Assembly (NCBI GenBank): GCA_017558775.1
Contig: JAFYTP010000099.1
Location: forward strand, 1-64,000
Direction: 5' to 3'
Source: Bacteroidales bacterium
GTDB lineage: Bacteria; Bacteroidota; Bacteroidia; Bacteroidales; UBA932
DNA length: 64,000 bases
This document shows positions 8,689-16,899 of this stretch, piece by piece; position 1 is the first letter of the stretch, and each line of letters opens with the position of its first letter. Under the pieces are notes generated by a model. It ran no database searches. It saw only the letters and a list, made by a program, of their open reading frames with translations, and was not told the origin of the DNA. The position numbers and the translations under genes were made by a program.

Positions 8689-9651
8689 CTATCGCACGCA
8701 ACGTACGGAAAGGGCCAGAGAGCCCTTTTCTGCGTATGTAGACCTCACTTGCGTCTCTTCCACGTGGATGTAGCGGTAGGCGGCCATGCGGCTGTCGTCC
8801 GGGGACTCGGTAGCAGTCCAGAAGGCGGCATAGTCATAGAGCCGCTTGAAGGAAGGCGTTGTGAAGGCGGGGAGAGCGTAGCCGGCGGGAATGATGGCAA
8901 GACCGGTCTCGTTCGTCCGGGTCACGCCGGGCCAGTATTCCCACATCCGGTAGCTGTTCAGATAGGCGTCGCACATCAGGGGACCGGCGTCGGTGCCCAG
9001 GGTGGCCCATTCCTCGTCGGTAGGGAGGCGCCAGCCCTCGGGGCAGGCGGTCATGGCCTCGTCCCAGGTGTAGTAGCGGCCGAGGGGATAGGAGGTCACA
9101 TCACCGTTTTCATAGGCGATTCCGGCGCCCTTGTAGGCGAGGTTGTTGCGGAACCAGTCCAGGTTGCCGATGCGCTTGAAATAATAATCGTTTTCGCCGG
9201 TCTTGTCACGGGAGTCGGTAATGTGCTCGTCCGTAGCGTTGATGCCGGTGCCGACCAGAGTTTTCCCCAGGGTCGGGTCGATGACGATGATGATTCTGCT
9301 CTTGGAAACGGAGTAATAGTTGTCGTCCGGATCGGAAGCCTGGCAGTAGACGGTGTAGTTGCCCACTTCGTTCACCGTGAAGGTGAAGGTGTCCATTGGA
9401 TCGGAATAGGTGCCGGTCTCCTCACCGAAGTTGATCTTCCACTTGTAGTTGATTTTCTCGATATCCTTACCGTCACCGGTATAGACGCCGAAGGGGGTCA
9501 GCGTGAAGACATCCCCGGGCTCGGCGAAGGTGGCCAGTTCAAAATCGACACCATACAAGTAGGGCTTGGTCGTGGTGGTTTCCTCCTTCTTGCAGGAAGC
9601 GGCGAAAACCGCGAGGACCAGCGTTGTATAAAGCAATAAGCGTTTCTTCAT
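8689..9651 (-). CDS. FISUMP-domain lipoprotein
   Basis: A 320-residue lipoprotein with lipobox FAASC (MKKRLLLYTTLVLAVFAASCKK). An N-terminal PKD/Ig-like beta domain (INYKWKINF, GNYTVYCQASDPDD) is followed by a Fibrobacter succinogenes major paralogous (FISUMP) domain: WFRNNLAYKG, YYTWDEAMTACPEGWRLPTDEEW, then FWTATESP and LSVRCVR at the end. These domains are common in Bacteroidota surface proteins, with no firm biochemical role. A longer frame begins at 9708, but the ATG at 9651 opens the lipoprotein signal. Only nine bases separate its end from the convergent lolA-like gene. A near-match promoter (GATATTTG on the minus strand, 9676-9683) precedes it. Confidence 0.8.
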   Translation of the reverse strand: MKKRLLLYTTLVLAVFAASCKKEETTTTKPYLYGVDFELATFAEPGDVFTLTPFGVYTGDGKDIEKINYKWKINFGEETGTYSDPMDTFTFTVNEVGNYTVYCQASDPDDNYYSVSKSRIIIVIDPTLGKTLVGTGINATDEHITDSRDKTGENDYYFKRIGNLDWFRNNLAYKGAGIAYENGDVTSYPLGRYYTWDEAMTACPEGWRLPTDEEWATLGTDAGPLMCDAYLNSYRMWEYWPGVTRTNETGLAIIPAGYALPAFTTPSFKRLYDYAAFWTATESPDDSRMAAYRYIHVEETQVRSTYAEKGSLALSVRCVR

Positions 9652-9695
9652 AAAAGATTTCTCGTATCCAATCTGCAAATATCGGTATTTTCTCG

Positions 9696-9703
9696 TAATT
9701 TTG
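9696..9703 (+). promoter_or_regulatory. -7 element TAATTTTG for apbE
   Basis: Exact TAnnTTTG match 30 bases before the ATG at 9734, in the divergent gap between the FISUMP gene and apbE. Confidence 0.6.
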
Positions 9704-9733
9704 TGCAACTATCTTGCCGTAAACGCCGTTGTT

Positions 9734-10792
9734 ATGAAAAAAACCGTCCTTGCCGCGCTGGCTGCGCTTCTTCTTTTTTCCGCTTGCGCGGAACGGGACC
9801 GCTATATCCAGGTGACCGGCTATGCGCAGGGCGGCGTTTACTCTGTGAAAGTCAATCTCAAAGGGATCTCCGTGAGTCCGGAGGAGGTCCGGGATTCGGT
9901 GGAGGCCATCCTAACCTGCATCGACACGACCCTTTCCGGGTATAACAAGGGTTCGTTGCTGTCCCGGTTCAATGCGGGGGAGACGATCTGGCCGAACGGG
10001 CTGTTCCTGGAGATGTACCGCGTGGCGTATCAGTGGTACGAGCGTTCCGGCGGCGTGCTGGACTTCGCGGCGGGCCCACTGTACGACGCTTGGGGCTTCG
10101 GCTTTAAATCGGGGGAAATGCCCTCCGATGAGGCCGTGACGGCCATCAAGGCTTCCTGCGGGATGGGACTTCTGAAACCGTCGATGGTGCCGCGTCCGGA
10201 CGGAACCCTGTCGGTGGCCGATGTCCGCATCGACGGAGCCGACGCACCTATCGTCCTGAACTATAACGCGATAGCACAGGGGTATAGCTGCGATTTGGTG
10301 GCGGCGTACCTGTATAGGCTCGGCGCGAAGGATATGCTTGTCGATATCGGCGAGATCTGGTGCGACGGGAAGAATCCCGCCGGCAAGCCTTGGAACGTGG
10401 GCGTGGACCGTCCTTTTGACCGGCCGACGGACGGCACGGACGAGGTGGGTTCGGAGTTGGACGGCATCTGGTCTTCTGGCGGCACCGGCGCTGGCGTCGT
10501 CACCTCCGGTAATTATCGGAAATACTATGTCCGCGACGGTCGCAAGTATGCGCATTCCATCGACCCTCGCTCCGGCTATCCCGTCCAGCATAACCTGCTG
10601 AGCGCCACGGTGGTAAGCCCCGACGGCTCCGCCGATGCGGATGCGCTCGCGACCTGGTGCATGGTCATCGGCCTGGACGAGGCGCAGAAGCTGCTGCTTT
10701 CTTTGGATGGCGTTTCCGGCTATCTCATTTATTCCGCGGAGGATGGCGCCATGACCGAGTGGGCCACCCCGGATTTCACATTGACGAAATAA
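9734..10792 (+). CDS. apbE: FAD:protein FMN transferase (ApbE)
   Basis: A 352-residue lipoprotein (lipobox LLFSAC) of the ApbE family, which attaches FMN from FAD to Thr/Ser of target flavoproteins such as RnfG/NqrC subunits, outside the inner membrane. Visible family motifs are DFAAGPLYDAWGFG, NYNAIAQGYSCDLV, and the C-terminal HSIDPRSGYPVQ followed by ADADALATWCMVIG, whose Asp/Ala cluster binds Mg2+ and FAD. The usual GGE glycine pair reads VDIGEIW here, one glycine short. The start at 9734 opens the signal peptide. The last 17 bases overlap the convergent comEC gene. No target gene lies nearby. Confidence 0.9.
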   Translation: MKKTVLAALAALLLFSACAERDRYIQVTGYAQGGVYSVKVNLKGISVSPEEVRDSVEAILTCIDTTLSGYNKGSLLSRFNAGETIWPNGLFLEMYRVAYQWYERSGGVLDFAAGPLYDAWGFGFKSGEMPSDEAVTAIKASCGMGLLKPSMVPRPDGTLSVADVRIDGADAPIVLNYNAIAQGYSCDLVAAYLYRLGAKDMLVDIGEIWCDGKNPAGKPWNVGVDRPFDRPTDGTDEVGSELDGIWSSGGTGAGVVTSGNYRKYYVRDGRKYAHSIDPRSGYPVQHNLLSATVVSPDGSADADALATWCMVIGLDEAQKLLLSLDGVSGYLIYSAEDGAMTEWATPDFTLTK

Positions 10793-11846
10793 TCCCCAGG
10801 ATCCAGACCAGGGCGCTGCAGAGGGCGTCGGTGAGTTGGATCAGGATGGCGGGGCAGCAACCGAGGCCCTGCAAGACGAGCGTTGTCACGGCGGAGCCCA
10901 TCAGGAGGGTGGTGACCGGCATCGCCAAAAGGTTGGTAATCAGGAAATAAGTCGGGAATGTATGGAACCGGTACCAGGCGAGGGGACCGGTGAACACCTG
11001 ACAGGAAATCGAGAGGGCGGCGGCCTGCCAGACCTTACGGAGCGGGTCGATGCGGGGCCCCTTCGGCCACCATGTCTCGAGCCGGGGATACAGGAGGAAG
11101 ATGCCCGCCATCGCCAGATACGAGAGTTGGAAGCCCACGGAGGTGATGGCCGATGGATGCAGCACAAGCTGGATCAAAAGGGCCGTGGACAGCACCCGGA
11201 GGGCATTCCTTGGCCGGCCGGTAAGGCGAGAGGTCTCGTTGATGAGGATAAAAAGGAAGGCCCGGACGATGGAAGGGGAGGCCCCGGTCGCGAGGGTGAA
11301 AAGGCCTGCCGCGAGGACGGTTATTATGTAGCGGATGCGGCGGGCGCGCGGGCTGTTCCCGAGCGGCCACAGGAGACGGGACAGGAACAGGTACAGGATG
11401 CCGATGTGCAACCCCGACAGCGCCAGCAAGTGCGCCCCGCCACTCTCCCGGAACACCCGGACCGTATCCCGCGACAGCCCGCTCCGGTCGCCCGTCAGCA
11501 GCGCCTTCAGCAGGGGGGGCGTCCCTTCGGAAGGGAAGGGGATACTGTCGATGAAAACCTTCACCCGCTCTCCCAAGGCAGCAGCCCACCGTTCCAGAAA
11601 AGTGGCGGTCTCCGCGCCCGGGAATGCATCGGCCAAAGCGCAGAAAGCGCCGAGGGTGAGGAAGGTGGGGAAGAGGAAGGCCGGCCGTTCGGTCCGAAGG
11701 ACGATTGCCGTGAGCGATGCGAGGATGATCAGGAGGCCGCTGCCGAGGAAATAAGGGCTGGCGGGAAGGCGCAAAAGAAGCGTCCCGGCCGCCACTCCGG
11801 CCGTGAAATGGACTGCCAACGCTCCGATGTTCTCCCGCTCCGCCAT
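10776..11846 (-). CDS. ComEC/Rec2 competence-domain membrane protein, short form
   Basis: A 356-residue polytopic membrane protein with the ComEC/Rec2 channel signature ESGGAHLLALSGLHIGILY after LLKALLTGDRSGLS. ComEC carries single-stranded DNA across the inner membrane during natural transformation. Many Bacteroidota ComEC proteins are 600-700 residues with an N-terminal DUF4131 part and sometimes a C-terminal metallo-beta-lactamase domain. Here only a trimmed N-terminal portion and the core competence domain remain. The ATG at 11846 is used; a TTG three codons upstream is possible. The 3' end overlaps apbE by 17 bases on the opposite strand. Confidence 0.85.
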   Translation of the reverse strand: MAERENIGALAVHFTAGVAAGTLLLRLPASPYFLGSGLLIILASLTAIVLRTERPAFLFPTFLTLGAFCALADAFPGAETATFLERWAAALGERVKVFIDSIPFPSEGTPPLLKALLTGDRSGLSRDTVRVFRESGGAHLLALSGLHIGILYLFLSRLLWPLGNSPRARRIRYIITVLAAGLFTLATGASPSIVRAFLFILINETSRLTGRPRNALRVLSTALLIQLVLHPSAITSVGFQLSYLAMAGIFLLYPRLETWWPKGPRIDPLRKVWQAAALSISCQVFTGPLAWYRFHTFPTYFLITNLLAMPVTTLLMGSAVTTLVLQGLGCCPAILIQLTDALCSALVWILGIISSM

Positions 11847-11859
11847 TTCCGTCAATTGC

Positions 11860-11892
11860 TTTGCGAAAATAGGGATTATTTTACTAACTTTG
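11860..11892 (+). promoter_or_regulatory. Promoter TTTG-N21-TAACTTTG for ackA
   Basis: TTTG at 11860-11863 and TAACTTTG at 11885-11892 form a Bacteroidota-type promoter with a slightly long 21-base spacer, 38 bases ahead of the ackA ATG. Confidence 0.7.
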
Positions 11893-11929
11893 CAAGGATA
11901 GACCGAAATTAATTTAAGATTTATATCCT

Positions 11930-13144
11930 ATGATTATCCTCGTCATCAATTGTGGAAGTTCTTCCATCAAGTACCAGCTCCTGGACATGAAAAACGACGA
12001 TGTCTTCGACATCATCGCGAAGGGTATCGCCGAGAAGATCGGCCTTCCCGCCGGCATTCTCCAGTACGCGCCGACCGGCCGTGAAAAGATTGTGAAGGAC
12101 ATCCCTATTGCCGACCACAAGGTGGGCATGCAGCTCATCCTTGAAGCCCTTACCGACCCGGAGACGGGCGTCCTCTCCTCCCTTGAGGATATCGAGGCGG
12201 TGGGCCACCGTATCGTCCAGGGCGGCGATTTCTTCTCCGGCTCCGTCCTTGTCAATGACGACGTCCTCGAGAAGATCGCCTTCTGCAGCGACTTCGCCCC
12301 GCTCCACAACCCGGCTCACCTGCTGGGCATCCACGCCATGCAGGCCGTCCTTCCGTCGGTTCCGCAGGTCGTCACCTTCGACACGGCCTTCCATCAGACG
12401 ATGCCCGCTTACGCCTATATGTACGGCCTTCCGTACCAGTATTACGAGAAATATCGCGTCCGCCGCTACGGCGCGCACGGCACGAGCCACCAGTTCGTCG
12501 CCGGCGTGGGCGCCAAGCTCGCCGGCCTGGACATTGAGAACAGCAAGATCATCACCTGCCACCTGGGCGCCGGCAGCTCCATCTGCGCCATCCAGAACGG
12601 CAAGTGCGTGGACACTTCCATGGGCTTCTCCCCGCTGGAGGGCATGATCATGGGCACCCGCGTCGGTAACATCGACGCGAACGCCGTCATCTACCTCGAG
12701 AACAAGCTCGGCGTCACTCCCGACGAGATGTCCACCATCCTCAACCGCAAGTCCGGCTTCCTGGGCGTGTCTGAGTACAGCTCCGACTGCCGCGAACTGA
12801 ACGAGCGCGCGAACAACGGCGATCCCAAGGCCAAGCTCGCCCTCAAGAAGTTCACCTACGATATCATCAAGAACATCGGCTCCTACGTGGCCGCGATGAA
12901 CGGCGTGGACCTGATCGTCTTCACCGGCGGCATCGGCGAGCACAACTCCCGCCTCCGCCGCCGCGTCCTGGAGAACTTCTCCTACCTCGGCCTCAAGGTG
13001 GACTACGAAGCCAACGTCGCGTTCGCCGAGGACGCCATCATCACCACGGAGGATTCCAAGGTGAAGGCCGCCCTCATCTGCACGAACGAGGAACTCGTCA
13101 TCGCCCGCGACACGATGCACCTTGTCCTCGAAAATCAAGACTAA
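11930..13144 (+). CDS. ackA: Acetate kinase
   Basis: A 404-residue cytosolic kinase of the ASKHA fold converting acetyl phosphate plus ADP to acetate plus ATP. The family signatures are clear: N-terminal VINCGSSSIKYQLLD, central HGTSHQFVA followed by CHLGAGSSICAI, DTSMGFSPLEGMIMGTRVG, and C-terminal VFTGGIGEHNS. Length is normal for acetate kinase. It is 15 bases upstream of a phosphotransacylase gene and surely shares its transcript from the promoter at 11860-11892. Because the partner resembles phosphate butyryltransferase, the pair might also act on propionyl or butyryl phosphate, but the kinase itself is of the acetate type rather than butyrate kinase. Confidence 0.95.
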   Translation: MIILVINCGSSSIKYQLLDMKNDDVFDIIAKGIAEKIGLPAGILQYAPTGREKIVKDIPIADHKVGMQLILEALTDPETGVLSSLEDIEAVGHRIVQGGDFFSGSVLVNDDVLEKIAFCSDFAPLHNPAHLLGIHAMQAVLPSVPQVVTFDTAFHQTMPAYAYMYGLPYQYYEKYRVRRYGAHGTSHQFVAGVGAKLAGLDIENSKIITCHLGAGSSICAIQNGKCVDTSMGFSPLEGMIMGTRVGNIDANAVIYLENKLGVTPDEMSTILNRKSGFLGVSEYSSDCRELNERANNGDPKAKLALKKFTYDIIKNIGSYVAAMNGVDLIVFTGGIGEHNSRLRRRVLENFSYLGLKVDYEANVAFAEDAIITTEDSKVKAALICTNEELVIARDTMHLVLENQD

Positions 13145-13159
13145 TAACCTGATTTAGAT

Positions 13160-14068
13160 ATGATTCAGAATTTCAACGACCTTTTCGCCGAGCTCAAGGC
13201 GAAGGGCATCTGCAAAAAGATGGTGGCAGCCTGGGCTGTCGATGAGCATACGATCGAAGCGGCCTCCCTCGCCACCGACCAGGGCTTTGTCAAGTGCACC
13301 CTCGTGGGCGATGAGGACATCATCAAGAAGGTCTGTGCCGACAACAACATCGACGTCGCCAAGTTCGAGATCGTGGACATCAAGGACGAGCTGAAGGCGG
13401 TCGCCGAGGCTGTGAAGATGGTTCACGACGGCCAGGGCGAAGTCCTGATGAAGGGCCTCTGCTCCACCGACAAGTTCCTCCGCGCCATCCTGAACAAGGA
13501 GACCGGTCTCCTGCCCCCGAAGGGCGTCCTGAGCCACGTGGGCGTGATCGAGAACCCGAACTATCACAAGCTCATCTTCATCTCCGACATGGCCGTGATT
13601 CCGCTTCCGGACTTCCGCCAGAAGGTCAAGCTCGCCGGCTACCTCGTGAGCACCGCCAAGTCCTTCGGCATCGCGAAGCCGAAGATCGCCTTCGTCGCCG
13701 CCTCCGAGCAGATGCTCGACTCGATGCCCGCCTGCATCGAAGGCGCCATGCTCGCCAAGATGTGCGACCGCGGCCAGATCAAGGGCTGCATCGGTGACGG
13801 CCCGCTCGCCCTCGATGTCGCCATCGACGAAGAGTCCGTGCAGATCAAGAAGCTCGTCAGCCCCGTCGCCGGCGACGCCGACTGCCTCCTCTTCCCCAAC
13901 ATCGAATCCGCCAACGTCTTCTGGAAGACCAACTCCAAGCTCGCCGTCGGCGTCCGCCAGGCCGGCTTCCTCGTAGGCGTCAAGGTCCCCTGCATCCTCG
14001 CCTCCCGCGCGGATTCTGTGGATGTGAAGCTCAACTCCATCGCCTCCGCCGTGATGAGTGTGAAGTAA
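13160..14068 (+). CDS. Phosphate acetyl/butyryltransferase (Ptb-like)
   Basis: A 302-residue PTA_PTB-family enzyme that swaps CoA for phosphate on short acyl-CoAs. Recognisable stretches are LMKGLCSTDKFLRAIL, GVLSHVGVIENP, DMAVIPLPDF, and GPLALDVAIDEES ahead of GDADCLLFPNIESANVFWK. The length and overall pattern are closest to phosphate butyryltransferases rather than the longer acetyl-specific Pta. It is second in the operon with ackA, so the two form an acyl-CoA to acyl phosphate to acid plus ATP route. Substrate choice (acetyl, propionyl or butyryl) cannot be read from sequence. Confidence 0.85.
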   Translation: MIQNFNDLFAELKAKGICKKMVAAWAVDEHTIEAASLATDQGFVKCTLVGDEDIIKKVCADNNIDVAKFEIVDIKDELKAVAEAVKMVHDGQGEVLMKGLCSTDKFLRAILNKETGLLPPKGVLSHVGVIENPNYHKLIFISDMAVIPLPDFRQKVKLAGYLVSTAKSFGIAKPKIAFVAASEQMLDSMPACIEGAMLAKMCDRGQIKGCIGDGPLALDVAIDEESVQIKKLVSPVAGDADCLLFPNIESANVFWKTNSKLAVGVRQAGFLVGVKVPCILASRADSVDVKLNSIASAVMSVK

Positions 14069-14095
14069 GAGACTGTCTATCAGCGATATAAATGT

Positions 14096-14125
14096 AGAGA
14101 GGTGCACCATTTGGTGCACCTCTCT
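14096..14125. terminator. 13-bp hairpin after ptb
   Basis: Arms AGAGAGGTGCACC (14096-14108) and GGTGCACCTCTCT (14113-14125) pair perfectly around the loop ATTT. It lies 27 bases past the ptb stop and is followed by a modest T-rich stretch (TGTTGTTAA). Probably an intrinsic terminator for ackA-ptb. Confidence 0.65.
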
Positions 14126-14161
14126 GTTGTTAACCTGTTGATTGAAAGCGCTTTAAACTAG

Positions 14162-14189
14162 AAGAGGTGCACCGTCAGGTGCACCTCTT
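14162..14189. terminator. 12-bp hairpin after the minus-strand GH3 gene
   Basis: Arms AAGAGGTGCACC (14162-14173) and GGTGCACCTCTT (14178-14189) pair perfectly around GTCA. It is 28 bases past the stop of the convergent GH3 gene. The core AGAGGTGCACC is identical to the arm of the neighbouring hairpin at 14096-14125. Confidence 0.6.
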
Positions 14190-14217
14190 GATGCTTGATA
14201 CGCTGAAAATCAGTCGC

Positions 14218-16818
14218 TTACTTCACCTGGAAATCCAGCGCCTTCAAATCCTCATCCGCAGAAGAGGAGCCGTAGAGGATCTGGTACTTGCCAGGCTTGA
14301 TTTCGAGGCCGTCCTTGCCGTCGTAGTAGGCGAAGGCGTCGGGGGCGAGGTCGATGGTGACCTTGGCGGTGGCGCCGGGGGCGAGGGAGACGCGCTGGAA
14401 GCCCTTGAGGTCCTTGATGGGGGCGTCGGGGTTGTCGAGGCTCTTGACATAGACCTGGACGACCTCGTCGCCGGCGCACTTGCCGGTGTTGGTGACGGGC
14501 ACGGTGACGGTCACGCCCTTGCCGGCCTTGACGGACTTCTTGGAGAGCTTGCCCTTGCCGTAGGCGAAGGTGGTGTAGCTGAGGCCGTAACCGAACTGGT
14601 AGAGCGGCTTGCCGCGGAAGTAGCGGTAGGTGCGGCCTTCCATGTTATAGTCCATGAAGTCGGGGAGCTGGTCCGTGGAAGCGTAGAAGGTGACGGGGAG
14701 CTTTCCGGAAGGATTGCAGGTGCCGTTCAGGATCTCGCCGATGGCCTGCGCGCCGCCTTCGCCGCCGTACCAGGCCTGGAGGATGGCGTTGCAGTCGGCC
14801 TCGATGGTGGCGAAGCCGAGGGCGGAACCGGAGCAGTTCACCAGGACGACGGGCTTGCCGGTGGCGTGCAGGGCCTTGATGAGGCGCTGCTGGACAACGG
14901 GCACTTCGATATCGGCCTTGTCGCCGCCTTCACCTTCCATCTGCGCGGAGATACCGCCCACGACGATGTAGGCGTCCACATCGAGCGCGGCAAGGGCGCT
15001 GAAGTCGGCGAGGTTGCGCTCGCAGAACTGGACGTTGAACATCGCGAACGGGGAGGAACCCTTTACATATTCAATGAGGATGTCGATGGGCTTGCCGGCC
15101 TCGACCGGGAGCTCCTTGTACTGCGGGGAGCGACGGCCGCCGAAACCGCCGAAGCCGCGACGGCCCATGCCCGTCTGCTCTTCGAACAACTCGCCATTGA
15201 CATAGAACTTGTAGCCGTTGTCGCCGGAGATCAGGTACTTGAGGTTGCCCGTGAAGTCGGGGGTGTAGGTACCGGTGGCACGGAGGGAGATGTTCGTGGT
15301 GTTCACGCCGTCGGCAAAGCCGTAACCGCCGAAGGTGCTGAAGTTGATGTCGTTATAGTAGCCGGTCACGTCGGGCTCGCCCTCGAGGGCGTTGTTGTTG
15401 AAGAACTCGACGAGGATGCCCTTGCCGCCGTTGAAGTCGCCATTGTGGCGAATAGTGTTATACTCGTCCGTCAGCTCGCAGCCCTTGTCATAGACGATTT
15501 CCGTGTTCGGGAAAGCAGAGCGGATGCCGGTGAGGATGGAGAACTCGTGCTCCTTGATCGGGGTTCCGCCGTAGTTGCCGTTCATCAGTTCAATGTCGTC
15601 GGCGTTCGGGCCCACGACGGCGAGGCGCTTCACGTTTTTCGCGAACGGGAGGATGCCGTCGTTCTTGAGCAGCACCATGCCCTCACGGGCGGACTGGACA
15701 GCCAGTTCGTGGTGCTTCTCGCAGCTGATGACCTCCGGTCCCAGGTCCTTCCAGGGCGACATTTCGTCCGGGTCGAGGGTGCCGAGTTCGAAACGGCCCT
15801 GGAGGACGCTGCGGAGCGCATGGTCCAGGTCTTCGACCGTGATGAGATTCTGCTCGAGGGCGTCGGCGAGGTTGCGGAAGGTGCGGCCGCATTCCAGGTC
15901 GGTGCCGTGCTTGAGGGCGTCGGCGGCGGCGTGGACGGGATCCTTGTGGGTCATGTGCTGGCCAGGGGTGTAGTAGTTGTTGACGGCGTCGCAGTCGGTG
16001 ACGACCAGGCCGTCATAGCCCCACTTTTCGCGGAGGATGTCGACGAGAAGACGGTCGCTCATCGTGCAGGGGACGCCTTCGTACCGCTGGTATGCGCCCA
16101 TGACCTCACGGACGTTACCATCGACAACAAGCGTCTTGAACGCCGGGAGGTAGGTCTCCCAGAGGTCGCGCATCGACACGGACACGTCCATGCTGTGACG
16201 GAGCGGTTCCGGACCGCTGTGGACGGCGTAGTGCTTGGCGCAGGCGTGGGTCTTGATGTATCGGGGATCGTTGCCCTGCATGCCCAGGACGGTCTGCAGG
16301 CCGATGACGGAGGTCAGGTACGGGTCCTCGCCCGGGGTCTCCTGGCCGCGTCCCCAGCGCGGGTCGCGGAAGATATTGATGTTCGGGCACCAGAAGGACA
16401 GTTCCGGGTTGCCGGGATAGTACCGGGCCTGGTCGTCCACGTTCCATTCCCGCTGGGAGCGGTTCCAGTTCGCGCGGGCCTCGTCGGAGACGGTCTCGTA
16501 CACTCTGTACACGAGGTCGCCGTCAAAGGAGGCGCCCAGGGCGATCGTCTGCGGATAGACGGTGTAACCGTCGGCGCGGACGCCGTGGCAGGCCTCGCTC
16601 CACCAGTTGTAGGAGGGGATGCCCAGCTTGTCCACGGAGATGGACTTGTTCATCAACAGGCCGATCTTCTCCTCCGGCGTCAGCAGGGACAGGAGGTCGT
16701 CGATACGCTCTTCAATGGAAAGGGAAGGGTCCTGGAAAGGAAAATCATAGGTTTTTTTCTGGCCGCTGGCGGGCAGAAGCATGCACGCGAGGGCGAAAGT
16801 CAGCAGGATGCGTTTCAT
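14218..16818 (-). CDS. Secreted GH3 beta-glycosidase with PA14-like insert
   Basis: An 866-residue exported GH3 enzyme. Residues 1-19 are a signal peptide (LLPASG then Q). NWWSEACHGV near residue 70 and the nucleophile Asp275 in VVTDCDAV place it with the beta-xylosidase/beta-glucosidase branch of GH3. A PA14-like carbohydrate-binding insert covers about 465-590, including NLKYLISGDNGYKFYVNGE and a Gly/Arg-rich loop (GRRGFGGFGGRR). A fibronectin-III-like C-terminal domain ends the protein. The ATG at 16818 is used because it opens the signal peptide. It lies 81 bases after the serine hydrolase gene on the same strand and ends opposite ptb, behind a hairpin. Exact sugar specificity is unknown. 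Confidence 0.88.
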   Translation of the reverse strand: MKRILLTFALACMLLPASGQKKTYDFPFQDPSLSIEERIDDLLSLLTPEEKIGLLMNKSISVDKLGIPSYNWWSEACHGVRADGYTVYPQTIALGASFDGDLVYRVYETVSDEARANWNRSQREWNVDDQARYYPGNPELSFWCPNINIFRDPRWGRGQETPGEDPYLTSVIGLQTVLGMQGNDPRYIKTHACAKHYAVHSGPEPLRHSMDVSVSMRDLWETYLPAFKTLVVDGNVREVMGAYQRYEGVPCTMSDRLLVDILREKWGYDGLVVTDCDAVNNYYTPGQHMTHKDPVHAAADALKHGTDLECGRTFRNLADALEQNLITVEDLDHALRSVLQGRFELGTLDPDEMSPWKDLGPEVISCEKHHELAVQSAREGMVLLKNDGILPFAKNVKRLAVVGPNADDIELMNGNYGGTPIKEHEFSILTGIRSAFPNTEIVYDKGCELTDEYNTIRHNGDFNGGKGILVEFFNNNALEGEPDVTGYYNDINFSTFGGYGFADGVNTTNISLRATGTYTPDFTGNLKYLISGDNGYKFYVNGELFEEQTGMGRRGFGGFGGRRSPQYKELPVEAGKPIDILIEYVKGSSPFAMFNVQFCERNLADFSALAALDVDAYIVVGGISAQMEGEGGDKADIEVPVVQQRLIKALHATGKPVVLVNCSGSALGFATIEADCNAILQAWYGGEGGAQAIGEILNGTCNPSGKLPVTFYASTDQLPDFMDYNMEGRTYRYFRGKPLYQFGYGLSYTTFAYGKGKLSKKSVKAGKGVTVTVPVTNTGKCAGDEVVQVYVKSLDNPDAPIKDLKGFQRVSLAPGATAKVTIDLAPDAFAYYDGKDGLEIKPGKYQILYGSSSADEDLKALDFQVK

Positions 16819-16899
16819 ATCTGTGGTTTCGATTATGAAGCGCAAGTTACGGAAATCCTGCCCAAAATCCTATCAGTTCGGATTCAAAAAGTATAGAAA

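Noticed and set aside
14167..16896. Open frame of 909 codons on the plus strand opposite the second GH3 gene
   Set aside because: Antisense shadow of a clear GH3 enzyme; no recognisable motif, and it runs across the hairpin at 14162-14189.
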